Of a stretch of DNA of 64,000 nucleotides, positions 8,338 to 16,866 are shown piece after piece (position 1 is the first letter of the stretch; each line of letters begins with the position of its first letter). Both the position numbers and the translations under genes were made by a program. The stretch comes from JANQOH01 sp965200095 (GTDB lineage: Bacteria; Pseudomonadota; Alphaproteobacteria; UBA7887). The stretch lies in contig OZ241350.1 in assembly GCA_965200095.1 (NCBI GenBank), positions 2,852,001 to 2,916,000 on the forward strand. Direction: 5' to 3'. Under the pieces are notes generated by a model. The model searched no databases. It worked only from the letters and a program-made list of their open reading frames with translations, and was not told where the DNA came from.

Positions 8338-8958
8338 ATGGCCGCGCTCGCAGAAGACGGAGCGAACGGGCGCGTCGACAGGCGAGCGATCTGGCGCGAC
8401 TGGAGTCCCGCCATCGCGCTGGGGGTTGGATTCGTCGGCGTGATCGTCTCGATCCTGGCGGTCGGCGTGGCGATACTCGGCGCGGTCGATCGGTTGCGGG
8501 TAGAGATCGACGGCGTGAGAGGCGAGATCAACAGCGTGAGGGGCGAGATCAACAGCGTGAGGAGCGAGATCAACAGCGTGAGGAGCGAGATACGCAGCGT
8601 AAGGACCGAATTGAAGGCAGAGATCGACAGCGTAAGGGGCGAGATCGATGGCGTGAGGGGCGAGATCGACGGCGTAAGGGCTGATATCCGCAGCGTGAGA
8701 ACCGAGCTCAAGGGTGACATAGATAATCTCAGGACAGAGATCAAAGCCGAGATAGACAAGGTGAGGACCGAGCTCAAGGCGGAGATTCGTGGCGTGAGAA
8801 CCAGGTTCGAGACTGAAATCGACGGCGTGAAAACGCAAACCCGGGAGCTCGAAGCGGGACACGCGGAAACCCGCGAACGCCTGGCGCGCGTGGAGACGCA
8901 ACTCGATTCCCCGGCCGGAGAGCGGCCGCCGGCGGGGAGCGAAAACGCCGGCGAATGA
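8338..8958 (+). CDS. Membrane-anchored coiled-coil protein, unknown function
   Basis: About 206 residues. The ATG at 8338 was chosen because GGAGGAGG lies 6-7 bp before it; the frame is also open upstream through the MITE. Residues about 25-50 (IALGVGFVGVIVSILAVGVA) form one transmembrane segment. Everything after is a long coiled coil built on a 7-residue unit (EINSVRG, EIDGVRG, ELKAEID) that is also a 21-bp DNA repeat between about 8510 and 8760. The C-terminus is short and disordered (PAGERPPAGSENAGE). I do not recognise the family. It resembles in design, but not clearly in sequence, the proteins at 26207 and 26852. Repeat number probably varies by slippage. Confidence 0.75.
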   Translation: MAALAEDGANGRVDRRAIWRDWSPAIALGVGFVGVIVSILAVGVAILGAVDRLRVEIDGVRGEINSVRGEINSVRSEINSVRSEIRSVRTELKAEIDSVRGEIDGVRGEIDGVRADIRSVRTELKGDIDNLRTEIKAEIDKVRTELKAEIRGVRTRFETEIDGVKTQTRELEAGHAETRERLARVETQLDSPAGERPPAGSENAGE

Positions 8959-9314
8959 AACGGCCGTGCGAGCCGCCCGCCGAACGGCGCCGCAACCGGG
9001 GGCGAGAGCCTCGATGATAGCGGGTAGCCCGCTGTCGCCGGTATCCTGTCCCGTATCGCGCGATGCGGGCGGACGCTGACGGACCGGCGCGCCGTCGGTC
9101 GGTTCATGCCGGTTGTCGAGAACGCCTCGAGGCGATGCGTGGAAGGCCGGCGAACCGGGGGCGAACCCGTTTGACCCGATGCGGCGGAAAGGGACTGTCT
9201 GCGCCGGGCCCCGTTTCCGGTCCGGGCGCCGGGGCATGCGCTTCGGAAGACGCCGCCGGTTTCCGCGGCGTCGCGACGGGCGCGCGGCCGCAAGGCGCGA
9301 GGCGGTTGCCGGCC
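8959..9314. other. Gene-free interval before the DUF547 pair
   Basis: About 356 bp separate the coiled-coil stop from the most likely start of the first DUF547 gene. The DUF547 frame is open back to an ATG at 9063, but the extra 84 residues are low-complexity and would bury the lipoprotein signal, so I read this stretch as non-coding. A short GC-rich inverted repeat (CGGGTAGCCCG, around 9020-9030) is the only structure seen. Confidence 0.5.
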
Positions 9315-10148
9315 GTGTTTCCGCGCGCCATCGCCGGAGCTGTCGCGCTGTGCGTCGTCGCAGCATGCGCGGGGCCGCCGCATCTCCGAGGCGTCCGGTT
9401 CGCACACGACCCCGCCTCGACCGCAAGCATCGACCACAGGGCGTGGGACGCCGTGGTCTCGACATATCTGAAGGTCGACCCGCGCCGGGACGGCGTCAAC
9501 CGGTTCGACTACGCCGCGGTGAGCGACGAGGACCGTTTCCGGCTGAAGGACTATCTCCGCGGCCTCGGCGAAGTCGACATTGCGAAATACGACCGCGACG
9601 AGCAAATCGCCTTCTGGATGAACCTCTACAATGCGGCCATTGTCGACCTGGTGCTCGACAACGCGCCCGTGAACTCGATCCGGGACATATCGGGGCCGGG
9701 GATCGGCGTCCGCGGGCCGTGGCTGCGCCCGGTCGCGACGATTCTCGGACGCATGCTGTCGTTCGACGACATCGAACACCGCGTCCTGCGCGCCTCCTTC
9801 AACGACATGGGCGTTCCCATCCATTACGGCGTGAACTGCGCCTCGGACGGGTGCCCGCCGCTCGCGCCGCGCGCGCACACAGCGGAGAACTGGCGCGACA
9901 ACCTGACCGCCACGGCGCGCCAATTCGTGAACTCCCGACACGGCGTTCGCTTCGACGGCGACAATCTCCGCACGTCGAAGATCTATCGGAGCTGGTTCCG
10001 GGAAGACTTCGGCGGCAGCGACGAGAGCGTCATCGCCCATCTCGTCGAATACGCCGCCCCCGGTCTGGCGCGCCGGTTGAAGGGGCGCTCGATGATCGCG
10101 GGCGACTTCTACGACTGGCGGCTGAACGCCCTGGAGACCGTTGAATAG
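9315..10148 (+). CDS. DUF547 domain lipoprotein
   Basis: About 277 residues from a GTG at 9315; a TTG at 9306 is equally possible. This start puts a lipoprotein signal at the N-terminus, FPRAIAGAVALCVVAACAGPP, with lipobox VAAC, so the protein is likely an outer-membrane or periplasmic lipoprotein. The DUF547 core follows: FDYAAVSDEDRFRLKDYL, EQIAFWMNLYNAAIVDLVLDN, ILGRMLSFDDIEHRVLR, IHYGVNCASDGCPPL and SKIYRSWFREDF. The conserved Cys pair (C-x4-C in NCASDGCP) and the H/Y residues suggest a papain-like or metal site, but the function is unknown. A paralogue overlaps its 3' end by 8 bp. Confidence 0.85.
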   Translation: MFPRAIAGAVALCVVAACAGPPHLRGVRFAHDPASTASIDHRAWDAVVSTYLKVDPRRDGVNRFDYAAVSDEDRFRLKDYLRGLGEVDIAKYDRDEQIAFWMNLYNAAIVDLVLDNAPVNSIRDISGPGIGVRGPWLRPVATILGRMLSFDDIEHRVLRASFNDMGVPIHYGVNCASDGCPPLAPRAHTAENWRDNLTATARQFVNSRHGVRFDGDNLRTSKIYRSWFREDFGGSDESVIAHLVEYAAPGLARRLKGRSMIAGDFYDWRLNALETVE

Positions 10149-11016
10149 AGGCGCAGAATTCACGCGACGGCATGCGCCCGCCGGCGCGCTGTGCGCAGCG
10201 CTCCTCGCGGCGGGCGGCGGCGGCGCTGCGCCGGAGGCCGACCTCTGGCCGCGCTGGACGGCGCACGACCCGATGTCGCCAGCGGTCATCGACCACAAGA
10301 CATGGGACGGGCTGCTGGCCCGTTTCGTGCGCGCGGGGCCGGACGGGAGCAACCGCTTCGCTTACGGCCGGGTCGGGGCGAACGACCGCGCAACGCTCGA
10401 CTCCTATGTCGACTCCCTGGCGGGCAAGGCGATCGGCGGCTTCGCGCGGCCCGAGCAGAAAGCCTTCTGGATCAACCTCTACAACGCGCTTACCGTCCGG
10501 GTGGTGCTCGACCGCTATCCCGTCGGCAGCATCCGCGACATCGACATATCGCCCGGCCTGTTCGCGGACGGGCCGTGGGGCGCGGAACTGGTGTCGGTCG
10601 AGGGCGAAGCGCTCACCCTCGACGACATCGAACACCGCATCCTGCGCCCCGTCTGGCGCGACCCGCGCGTGCATTACGCGCTGAATTGCGCCGCCGTCGG
10701 GTGCCCGCAACTGGCGGGCGACGCCTATACCGGCGCCGCAGTGGAGCGCCAGCTCGATCTTGCCGCCCGCGCCTTCGTCAATCATCCGCGCGGCGTCGAG
10801 TCGACCCGCGACGGCGTTTCGCTCTCGCGCATCTACGACTGGTACGCCGACGATTTCGGCGCCGACCGCTCCGCCCTGTTCGCGCATCTCTCTCGCTTCG
10901 CCTCGCCGCCGCTCGCCGCCATACTGGCGCGCCGGCCGCGCATCGCCGGTTACCGCTACGACTGGGCGCTGAACGACGCTGCGCCCGAACCGACGGAGGC
11001 AGTCCGTGACCGTTGA
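10141..11016 (+). CDS. DUF547 domain protein, second tandem copy
   Basis: A 291-residue paralogue of the preceding gene. It starts at a TTG (10141) inside the previous stop region and so is probably translationally coupled. A hydrophobic N-terminus (GALCAALLAAGGGG) suggests export, but there is no lipobox. The core is conserved: EQKAFWINLYNALTVRVVLD, LTLDDIEHRILR, VHYALNCAAVGCPQL and LSRIYDWYADDF. Two adjacent diverged DUF547 genes imply an old duplication and possibly a heteromeric or sequential role. It overlaps the next gene (GTG at 11006) by 11 bp, continuing one operon. Confidence 0.87.
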   Translation: MNRGAEFTRRHAPAGALCAALLAAGGGGAAPEADLWPRWTAHDPMSPAVIDHKTWDGLLARFVRAGPDGSNRFAYGRVGANDRATLDSYVDSLAGKAIGGFARPEQKAFWINLYNALTVRVVLDRYPVGSIRDIDISPGLFADGPWGAELVSVEGEALTLDDIEHRILRPVWRDPRVHYALNCAAVGCPQLAGDAYTGAAVERQLDLAARAFVNHPRGVESTRDGVSLSRIYDWYADDFGADRSALFAHLSRFASPPLAAILARRPRIAGYRYDWALNDAAPEPTEAVRDR

Positions 11017-11734
11017 TTCCCCGCGGACGAATCTCTGGAAGCGGCTCGCTCCCGTCGCCGTGCTGGCGGCGCTGGCGGCCGCTATTTTCGCCTTCGGTCT
11101 CGACGACTATCTCACCTTCGAGGCTCTGCGCGAACATCGCGCGGCGCTGCGCGGGTGGGTGGAGGAATACGGCGCGGCCGCCGCACTGGTCTACGTCCTG
11201 ATCTACGCGGCGGCGGTGGCGATGTCGTTGCCCGGCGCGGTGTTCATGACGCTGGCCGGCGGCTTCCTGTTCGGCGCGACGCTCGGCACGGTCTACACCG
11301 TCGCCGCGGCGACGCTCGGCGCCACCGCGATCTTCCTCATCGCGCGCACGGCGCTGGGAGATTCCCTGCGCGCCCGCGCCGGCCCCTGGATGGCGCGGCT
11401 CGAGGCGGGCTTTCGCGGCAATGCGCTGAGCTATCTCTTGGTGCTTCGCCTGATCCCCGTCTTCCCCTTCTGGCTGGTGAATCTGGTTCCCGCGGCGCTC
11501 GGCGTTCCGCTCGGCGTGTTCGTCGCCGCCACGGCGGTGGGCATCGTGCCGGGCACCTTCGTCTTCTGTCTCGCCGGCGCCGGTCTCGGCGGCGTGTTCG
11601 ACTCGGGCGAAACATTCTCCGCAAGCGCGGTGCTGACGCCGGAAATCGTCGCCGCCCTCCTCGGCCTCGCCGCCTTGTCGCTGGCGCCGGCGCTCTACAA
11701 GCGCGCAAAGGCGCGCCGCGGCGATTCGCCCTGA
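11006..11734 (+). CDS. TVP38/TMEM64-family (VTT domain, DedA-like) membrane protein
   Basis: A 242-residue polytopic inner-membrane protein. The VTT core is visible as LPGAVFMTLAGGFLFGATLGTVYTVAAATLGATAIF, followed by LRLIPVFPFWLVNLVPAALGVPLGVFVAAT and GIVPGTFVFCLAGAGLG. The family is linked to lipid scrambling or flipping. The GTG start at 11006 is preceded by CGGAGG. It is the third gene of a packed plus-strand operon that runs into SURF1. Confidence 0.9.
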   Translation: MTVDSPRTNLWKRLAPVAVLAALAAAIFAFGLDDYLTFEALREHRAALRGWVEEYGAAAALVYVLIYAAAVAMSLPGAVFMTLAGGFLFGATLGTVYTVAAATLGATAIFLIARTALGDSLRARAGPWMARLEAGFRGNALSYLLVLRLIPVFPFWLVNLVPAALGVPLGVFVAATAVGIVPGTFVFCLAGAGLGGVFDSGETFSASAVLTPEIVAALLGLAALSLAPALYKRAKARRGDSP

Positions 11735-11741
11735 ACGGGCG

Positions 11742-12422
11742 ATGCCGCGGGCGGCCTGGCTGGCATGGCCCGCGCTCGCCGTTCTCATCGGCCTGGGCGT
11801 CTGGCAGACGCAACGCCTGGAGTGGAAGACCGCGCTGATCGCGACCGTCGAGGCGCGGCGCGCGGCGCCGCCCGTGACGTATCCGTCGGCTTCGGACCCG
11901 CAACGCCGCGACGATTGGGAGTTCACCCGGGTGGCCCTGTCGGGCCGCTTCCGTCATGAAGCGGAGATGCGGGTTCTGGCGCAGACTCACGCGGGTCGGG
12001 CGGGCGTGCGCCTGGTGACGCCCCTGGAGCTCGGCGACGGGCGCACGGTCCTCGTCGATCGCGGGTGGGCGCCGGGCGACGGCGCGCCGGTCGAACGCCC
12101 GGAAGGCCCGGCGACCCTCGAAGGCCTGTTGCGCGGACCGCCGGCGGGCAATCCCTTCCGGCCCGATAACCGCCCGCAAGACGATGTCTGGCACTGGATC
12201 GACCCCGAGGCGATGGCGCGCGCCGCCGGCCTGCCGCCCCGCGCTGTCTACGTTCAGGCGGTCGGGCCGGCGGATGCGCGGCGCTATCCGGTTCCGGGCG
12301 GCGCGGCGCTGGAACTGCGCAACGACCATCTGCACTATGCGCTCACATGGTTCGGCCTCGCCGCAGCGCTGCTGGCGGTGATGCTGGCGTTTCGCCGACG
12401 CGCGCGGCGGGGCGGGGCATGA
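11742..12422 (+). CDS. SURF1 family cytochrome oxidase assembly protein
   Basis: A 226-residue protein with the two-helix SURF1 topology: an N-terminal helix (WLAWPALAVLIGLGVWQTQRLEWK) and a C-terminal helix (YALTWFGLAAALLAVMLAF) around a periplasmic domain with VALSGRF, GVRLVTPLELGDGRTVLVDRGW and NDHLHYALTWF. SURF1 delivers heme A to aa3-type cytochrome c oxidase. Its overlap (ATGA) with the heme A synthase gene directly supports this role. Confidence 0.92.
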   Translation: MPRAAWLAWPALAVLIGLGVWQTQRLEWKTALIATVEARRAAPPVTYPSASDPQRRDDWEFTRVALSGRFRHEAEMRVLAQTHAGRAGVRLVTPLELGDGRTVLVDRGWAPGDGAPVERPEGPATLEGLLRGPPAGNPFRPDNRPQDDVWHWIDPEAMARAAGLPPRAVYVQAVGPADARRYPVPGGAALELRNDHLHYALTWFGLAAALLAVMLAFRRRARRGGA

Positions 12423-13330
12423 CGGCGTTTCGCCGCCTCGCGACGCTCGCGGCCGCGCTGATCTTCCTTCAGATCGTGCTGGGTGCGGCGGTGCGCCTCA
12501 CCGGTTCCGGCCTCGCTTGCCCCGACTGGCCGCTTTGCTACGGGCTATGGTTTCCCACGCCGGAGCGGCTCGCCGCGCTCCCCGGCGTCGATTACGCGTT
12601 CTGGCAGGTGATGGCCGAATGGGGGCATCGCTTCAATGCGGCGGCGCTGGTCGGCCCGGCGACCCTGGCGATGGCCGTCGTCGCGTGGCGGCGGCGCGCC
12701 GAGGCGCCGGCGGCGGCGCGCGTCGCGGCCGCCGCGGCGCTGCTCCTGCTGGTCCAGGCGGGCCTGGGCGGCTTCACGGTGCTGGACCGCAACAGCCCGT
12801 GGTCGGTGGCGGCGCATCTCACGGTCGCTTTCGCGCTGCTGGCGCTGGTCCTCTATGCGCCCCGGTGCGGGCGCGCCGCGCCGCGCCCGGAGCCGGCCGC
12901 AACCGCCGCCGCCCTCGCCGTCATGGCGGCGGCGGCAAGTGGGGCGATGACCGCCAAGGCCGGCGCCACGCTGGCTTGCCCGGCCTGGCCGTCATGCGAC
13001 GGGTCGATATTCGCGGCGCTCGACGACCCCCTCGCGCGCCTGCATATGACGCACCGCGCGCTGGCGCTGGCGGCGGCGGCGCTTACGGCTGTCGCCTGGG
13101 CGCGGGCGCGCGAACGCGACAGGGCGGCGCGGCGCCTGCTCGCTCTGGCGCTGGGCGCCGTCGGCGTCCAGATCGCGCTCGGCGCGGCGACGCCGCATGT
13201 CTTCGCCACGGCGACGCTGTGGCCGCAGGTCGCCGTCGGCGCGACGCACCAGGCGGTCGCCGTCGTTTTGTTCGCTTGCCTTGTCGCCGCGGCGCCGCCG
13301 GGGTCGCCGGGAAGGAGCGCCGATGCCTGA
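12419..13330 (+). CDS. Heme A synthase, COX15/CtaA family
   Basis: A 303-residue polytopic membrane enzyme that oxidises the C8 methyl of heme O to a formyl group. Four histidines typical of the family lie in transmembrane contexts: EWGHRFNA, VAAHLTVAF, HMTHRALA and GATHQAVAV. Two CP motifs (LACPDWPLCYG and LACPAWPSCDG) mark the two homologous halves. The ATG at 12419 overlaps the SURF1 stop by 4 bp. The M32 peptidase start overlaps its 3' end. Confidence 0.93.
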   Translation: MTAFRRLATLAAALIFLQIVLGAAVRLTGSGLACPDWPLCYGLWFPTPERLAALPGVDYAFWQVMAEWGHRFNAAALVGPATLAMAVVAWRRRAEAPAAARVAAAAALLLLVQAGLGGFTVLDRNSPWSVAAHLTVAFALLALVLYAPRCGRAAPRPEPAATAAALAVMAAAASGAMTAKAGATLACPAWPSCDGSIFAALDDPLARLHMTHRALALAAAALTAVAWARARERDRAARRLLALALGAVGVQIALGAATPHVFATATLWPQVAVGATHQAVAVVLFACLVAAAPPGSPGRSADA

Positions 13331-14825
13331 ACCCGGAACCGCATACGACGCGCTCGCGATGCGCTTCCGCCGTGTGTCTCTGCTCGGGGAAGCCGCCGGC
13401 CTCCTGGGGTGGGACAGCGCGACCTTCATGCCGCGCGGCGGCGCCGCGGCGCGCGCCGACCAGATCGCGGAACTCGAGCGGGTCCGTCACGAGGCGTTGC
13501 GCGACCCGCGCGTGGCCGAATGGCTCGACCGCGCGGAAAGCGAATCCACCGCGATGGAAGGCTGGCGCCGCGTCGATCTCGCCGCCATGCGCCGGCGCTG
13601 GCAGCGCGCCGACGCGCTGGACCCGGCGCTCGAATCCGCGATGACCCGGGCGCGGCTGGCGTGCGAAATGGCCTGGAGAGAGGCCCGCCCGGCCGACGAT
13701 TTCGCCGGCCTGGCGCCGCTGTTCGAAGAGGTGGTGCGGCGGGTTCGCGAGGTCGCCGCGGCTCTTGGCGAAGCGCTGGGCTGCGCGCCCTACGATGCGA
13801 TGCTCGACGGCTATCAGCCGGGGTTGCGCGCGGCGGACTTCGAGCCTGTTTTCGACGATCTGGCGGCGTTCCTTCCCGGTTTCGTCGCCGAGGCGATGCA
13901 ACGGCAGGCGCGGCGGCCGCCGGCGCAGCCGCCGCGCGGCCCGTTTCCCGTCGCCGCGCAGCGCGCGCTGGCGCGCGAGTTGATGGCGGCCGTCGGTTTC
14001 TCCTTCGAAAACGGCCGGCTCGACGAGAGCGCGCACCCGTTTTCCGGCGGCGCGCCGGACGACCTCCGGGTCACGACGCGCTACGACGAGGGGGATTTCA
14101 TGTCGTCGCTGATGGCGGCGTTGCATGAAACCGGCCATGCGCTCTACGACCGCAACCTGCCGCACCGGTGGCGCCATCGCCCGGTCGGCGAGGCGCTCGG
14201 CATGGCGATGCACGAAAGCCAGTCGCTACTGGTCGAGATGCAGGCGTGCCGCAGCCGCGGTTTCTTCGAGTTCGCGGCGCCGGCGATGCGGCGGGCGTTC
14301 GGCGGCGCGGGGCCGGAATGGAGCGCGGAAAACCTTTATCGCGCAGCGACGCGGGTGGAACCCGGCGCCATCCGGGTCGACGCCGACGAAGCGACTTATC
14401 CGGCGCACATTCTGTTGCGCACGCGGCTCGAACGGGCGCTGCTGTCGGGCGACCTGGCGGTCGGCGACCTGCCCGGCGCGTGGCGCGAGGAGATGCGCCG
14501 CCTGCTCGGGGTAGCGCCCGAAACCGACCGCGACGGTTGCCTTCAGGACATCCACTGGATGGACGGCGATTTCGGCTACTTCCCCACCTATACGCTGGGC
14601 GCGATCGCCGCGGCGCAATTGTTCGCCGCCGCCCGCGCGGCCGATCCCGCCATCGAACCCGGTATCGCCGCGGGCGACTTTTCCCCGCTGCTCGGCTGGC
14701 TCAAGACGCACGTCCACGGCCATGCGAGCGTCATGAGCATGGATGCGCTGCTCGAGCGCGCGACCGGCCGCGCACTGGATCTCGCGGCTTATACAGGCCA
14801 TCTGCGCGCCCGCTATTGCGGGTGA
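13323..14825 (+). CDS. M32 family metallocarboxypeptidase (Taq type)
   Basis: A 500-residue cytosolic zinc carboxypeptidase. The zinc motif HETGH is at 268-272, and the third ligand is E298 in the family motif MAMHESQSLLVEMQ. The sections LGWDSATFMPRGGAAARADQIAEL, DDLRVTTRYDEGDFMSSLMAALHE, and FGYFPTYTLGAIAAAQLF are diagnostic. The start at 13323 follows AAGGAG and overlaps the ctaA stop. It is the last gene of the plus-strand operon and converges on the AAA ATPase across a GC-rich hairpin. Confidence 0.95.
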   Translation: MPEPGTAYDALAMRFRRVSLLGEAAGLLGWDSATFMPRGGAAARADQIAELERVRHEALRDPRVAEWLDRAESESTAMEGWRRVDLAAMRRRWQRADALDPALESAMTRARLACEMAWREARPADDFAGLAPLFEEVVRRVREVAAALGEALGCAPYDAMLDGYQPGLRAADFEPVFDDLAAFLPGFVAEAMQRQARRPPAQPPRGPFPVAAQRALARELMAAVGFSFENGRLDESAHPFSGGAPDDLRVTTRYDEGDFMSSLMAALHETGHALYDRNLPHRWRHRPVGEALGMAMHESQSLLVEMQACRSRGFFEFAAPAMRRAFGGAGPEWSAENLYRAATRVEPGAIRVDADEATYPAHILLRTRLERALLSGDLAVGDLPGAWREEMRRLLGVAPETDRDGCLQDIHWMDGDFGYFPTYTLGAIAAAQLFAAARAADPAIEPGIAAGDFSPLLGWLKTHVHGHASVMSMDALLERATGRALDLAAYTGHLRARYCG

Positions 14826-14827
14826 AT

Positions 14828-14848
14828 CCCCGGCGTCCGCCGCCGGGG
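14828..14848. terminator. Bidirectional GC hairpin between convergent genes
   Basis: The arms CCCCGGCG and CGCCGGGG are separated by 5 bases and lie in the 28-bp gap between the peptidase stop and the ATPase stop. There is no U tract on either side. Its position between convergent stops supports a terminator role. Confidence 0.55.
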
Positions 14849-14853
14849 GACAG

Positions 14854-16032
14854 CTACGCCCCGTTCGCCGCGCGCTTCAGAAATCTGTCGAACATGGGCA
14901 CGGTAAACGCTGTGTCGCCATGCGCGGGACTGTATATCATCCCCTTCGATATGAGGTTGTTCCGGATCGGCGCGACCGAGGTGACCCGTGTCTGCATCGA
15001 ATTCGCAATTTCGCCCGACCGGTGCGGCCCCGGCCCTATCCGCGCCATCGCCAGAAGATATTCGCGCTCCCGCGGCGTGCAGCGGTCGTAGCGCACCCGG
15101 AAGAAGCCGCTGTCCAGCGTCGCGAGAGCGGCCTCGGTGGCGCGCCGGACATCGTCCCCGGTTATGGGCGAGGAGGCCGCAACGCGCCAGGAATGCGCTC
15201 CCCATTCCTGAAGGAAATAGGGATATCCTCTGGTTTTCCTGAAAATCCGTTCGAGCGCCGCGTCTTCGAAGCGGACGCCTTCCCGCTCCGCGGGCGCCCG
15301 CAAGGCGTGCAAGGCCTCGTCGCGACCGAGTTCGCCGATACGGGGATATTCGAAAAGCCGCTCGGCGTACGATTTCGCCCTTCCGGTGTTGCCCACCAAT
15401 TGCGGCAGGCCCGCGCCGACCAGCGTTACGGGGAGCCGGCGCTGCCGGCACGCGTGAAGCGCGCCGGCGAGCGCCGCCAGATGGTCTTCCGAAACGCATT
15501 GCAACTCGTCGATAAACAGCGCGACCGTGGTCTTCTTCTCGCGCGCCGCTTCGCCGATGACGCGCAGCAGGTCGGCAAGGTCGCTCTGGAGATCGCCCGC
15601 ATCCGCAAGACCGGCTTCGGGTTCCGCATCGATCCGGAGCTCGATGTCCTTGTAGACGATGCGCGCCTTGCTCACGAAACTCGCGAGCGCGCGCCGGCCG
15701 CGCCGGATATGCTTTTTCGCCGCTTCGAACCGGTCGAGTTCGATCAACACGCGGCGCAGAAGCGGCGCCAGCACCGACGGCAAGGACCGGTCCTCGGTCG
15801 CCTCCGCCTGCACGCAGACGATCCCGCGCGCCTCGGCGTCTTCGGCGACGCGGTTGAGAAGCACCGTTTTTCCCACGCCCCGCAGGCCGACGAACAGGAC
15901 GCTCTTCGCGTCGCGCCCCGCGCCGATGCGGTCGAGAGCGACGGCGGCTTCTTCCATGACGTTGCCCCGCCCCGCCAATTCGGGGGGCGAGGTTCCGGCG
16001 CCGGGCGCGTAGGGGTTCTTTCGCGGGTCCAT
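14854..16032 (-). CDS. AAA/ORC-like P-loop ATPase with winged-helix end
   Basis: A 392-residue ATP-binding protein of the archaeal-ATPase/ORC-like class. Walker A is GLRGVGKT (49-56), Walker B ALFIDE (171-176), a sensor-like strand reads LPVTLVGAG, and GYPYFLQEWG follows. The C-terminal third (TPREREYLLAMA, then MQTRVTSVAPIRNNLISKGMIY) looks like a winged helix. The ATG at 16032 is fixed by a degenerate second copy of the first roughly 33 codons just upstream. The role is unknown; relatives occur as stand-alone, multi-copy or mobile-associated ATPases. The 5' region carries two long palindromes that could be autoregulatory sites. Confidence 0.8.
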   Translation of the reverse strand: MDPRKNPYAPGAGTSPPELAGRGNVMEEAAVALDRIGAGRDAKSVLFVGLRGVGKTVLLNRVAEDAEARGIVCVQAEATEDRSLPSVLAPLLRRVLIELDRFEAAKKHIRRGRRALASFVSKARIVYKDIELRIDAEPEAGLADAGDLQSDLADLLRVIGEAAREKKTTVALFIDELQCVSEDHLAALAGALHACRQRRLPVTLVGAGLPQLVGNTGRAKSYAERLFEYPRIGELGRDEALHALRAPAEREGVRFEDAALERIFRKTRGYPYFLQEWGAHSWRVAASSPITGDDVRRATEAALATLDSGFFRVRYDRCTPREREYLLAMARIGPGPHRSGEIANSMQTRVTSVAPIRNNLISKGMIYSPAHGDTAFTVPMFDRFLKRAANGA

Positions 16033-16246
16033 TTATCGGGAGTTTACCCCAATTTACGGATTTTCGATAAACCGGGGTAAGCTCCCTATAAACGAGCGGC
16101 GGCGGCTTCTCCCGTGACATCGCCCCGCCAATTCGGGGGGCGAGGCTCCGGCGCCGGGCGCGCAGGGGTTCTTCCGTGGATCCGTTTATAGGGAGCTTAC
16201 CCCGGTTTATCGAAAATCCGTAAACCGGGGTAAGCTCCCTATAAAC
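16032..16246. repeat. Duplicated palindrome and N-terminal-codon unit upstream of the ATPase
   Basis: Palindrome 2 has perfect 26-bp arms (16184-16209 and 16221-16246; core GGGAGCTTACCCC) around an 11-bp spacer. Palindrome 1 (arms about 16032-16056 and 16068-16093) is an imperfect version, and its spacer is the exact reverse complement of the other spacer. Between them, 16094-16183 is a decayed copy of the ATPase's first codons (in one minus-strand frame DPRKNPCAPGAGASPPELAG). The unit therefore arose by tandem duplication of palindrome plus gene start. Confidence 0.85.
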
Positions 16247-16297
16247 GGGGGACGACGGCCCCGGCTGCGCCGGCTCCCCCTGCCTCGCCGGCGTCCT

Positions 16298-16843
16298 TCA
16301 ATCGAGCGCGGCGTCGATGGCGGTCGTCACCTCGTCCGACAGCGGGCCGACCCGCGACGGCCAGACGCCGGCGAGCGCGCCCTCGCCGTCGATGAGATAT
16401 TTGTGGAAGTTCCACTTCGGCGCTCCCGCGTCGCCGAGTTCGTCGGCGATCCAGCGATAGAGCGGGTGGGCCCCGGCGCCGATCACGCGCTGTTTCGCGG
16501 TCATGGGGAAATCGACGGCGTAGTTCGCCTCGCAGAAGGTTTGTATCTCCGCTTCGTCATGCGGCTCCTGGCCGCCGAAATCGTTCGACGGCACGCCGAG
16601 CACGACCAGCCCGCGGTCCCGGTAGCGCTCCCACAGCGCCTGCAAATCGCGGTATTGGGGGGTGAATCCGCAGAACGAAGCCGTGTTGACGACCAGAACC
16701 GGCCGCCCGGCATAGTCGGCCATCGACAGCGCGCCGCCGTCGATGGAGGTGAAATCGAACCGGTGCGCCGGCCCGGCCCACGCCGACACGGTCAGACCCC
16801 AGAAGGCCGCAAGACACAGCAGAAAACCGGACGTTGCGCGCAT
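16298..16843 (-). CDS. Glutathione peroxidase family protein, exported
   Basis: A 181-residue thiol peroxidase. A signal peptide (residues 1 to about 23, FLLCLAAFWGLTVSAWAGPA) sends it to the periplasm. The peroxidatic Cys lies in VVNTASFCGFTPQY; GVPSNDFGGQEPHDEAEIQTFC supplies the conserved Gln and a possible resolving Cys; WNFHKYLIDGEG holds the catalytic Trp/Asn. A Cys rather than selenocysteine is encoded. It probably uses thioredoxin or another thiol as reductant. The gene is 23 bp downstream of smpB, on the same strand. Confidence 0.93.
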   Translation of the reverse strand: MRATSGFLLCLAAFWGLTVSAWAGPAHRFDFTSIDGGALSMADYAGRPVLVVNTASFCGFTPQYRDLQALWERYRDRGLVVLGVPSNDFGGQEPHDEAEIQTFCEANYAVDFPMTAKQRVIGAGAHPLYRWIADELGDAGAPKWNFHKYLIDGEGALAGVWPSRVGPLSDEVTTAIDAALD

Positions 16844-16866
16844 TTTTCCATCTCCCTCGCCTTTCG

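Noticed and set aside
8510..8760. Regular 21-bp repeats that look CRISPR-like at first sight
   Set aside because: Units are contiguous without spacers and encode heptads of a coiled coil in one frame.
9063..9314. An N-terminal extension of the first DUF547 protein to the ATG at 9063
   Set aside because: It would add 84 low-complexity residues in front of a clear lipoprotein signal with lipobox VAAC.
7554..10352. A minus-strand open frame of about 930 codons with a striking S/L/T repeat
   Set aside because: The repeat is the reverse complement of the coiled-coil heptads at 8338-8958, and the frame crosses several real genes.
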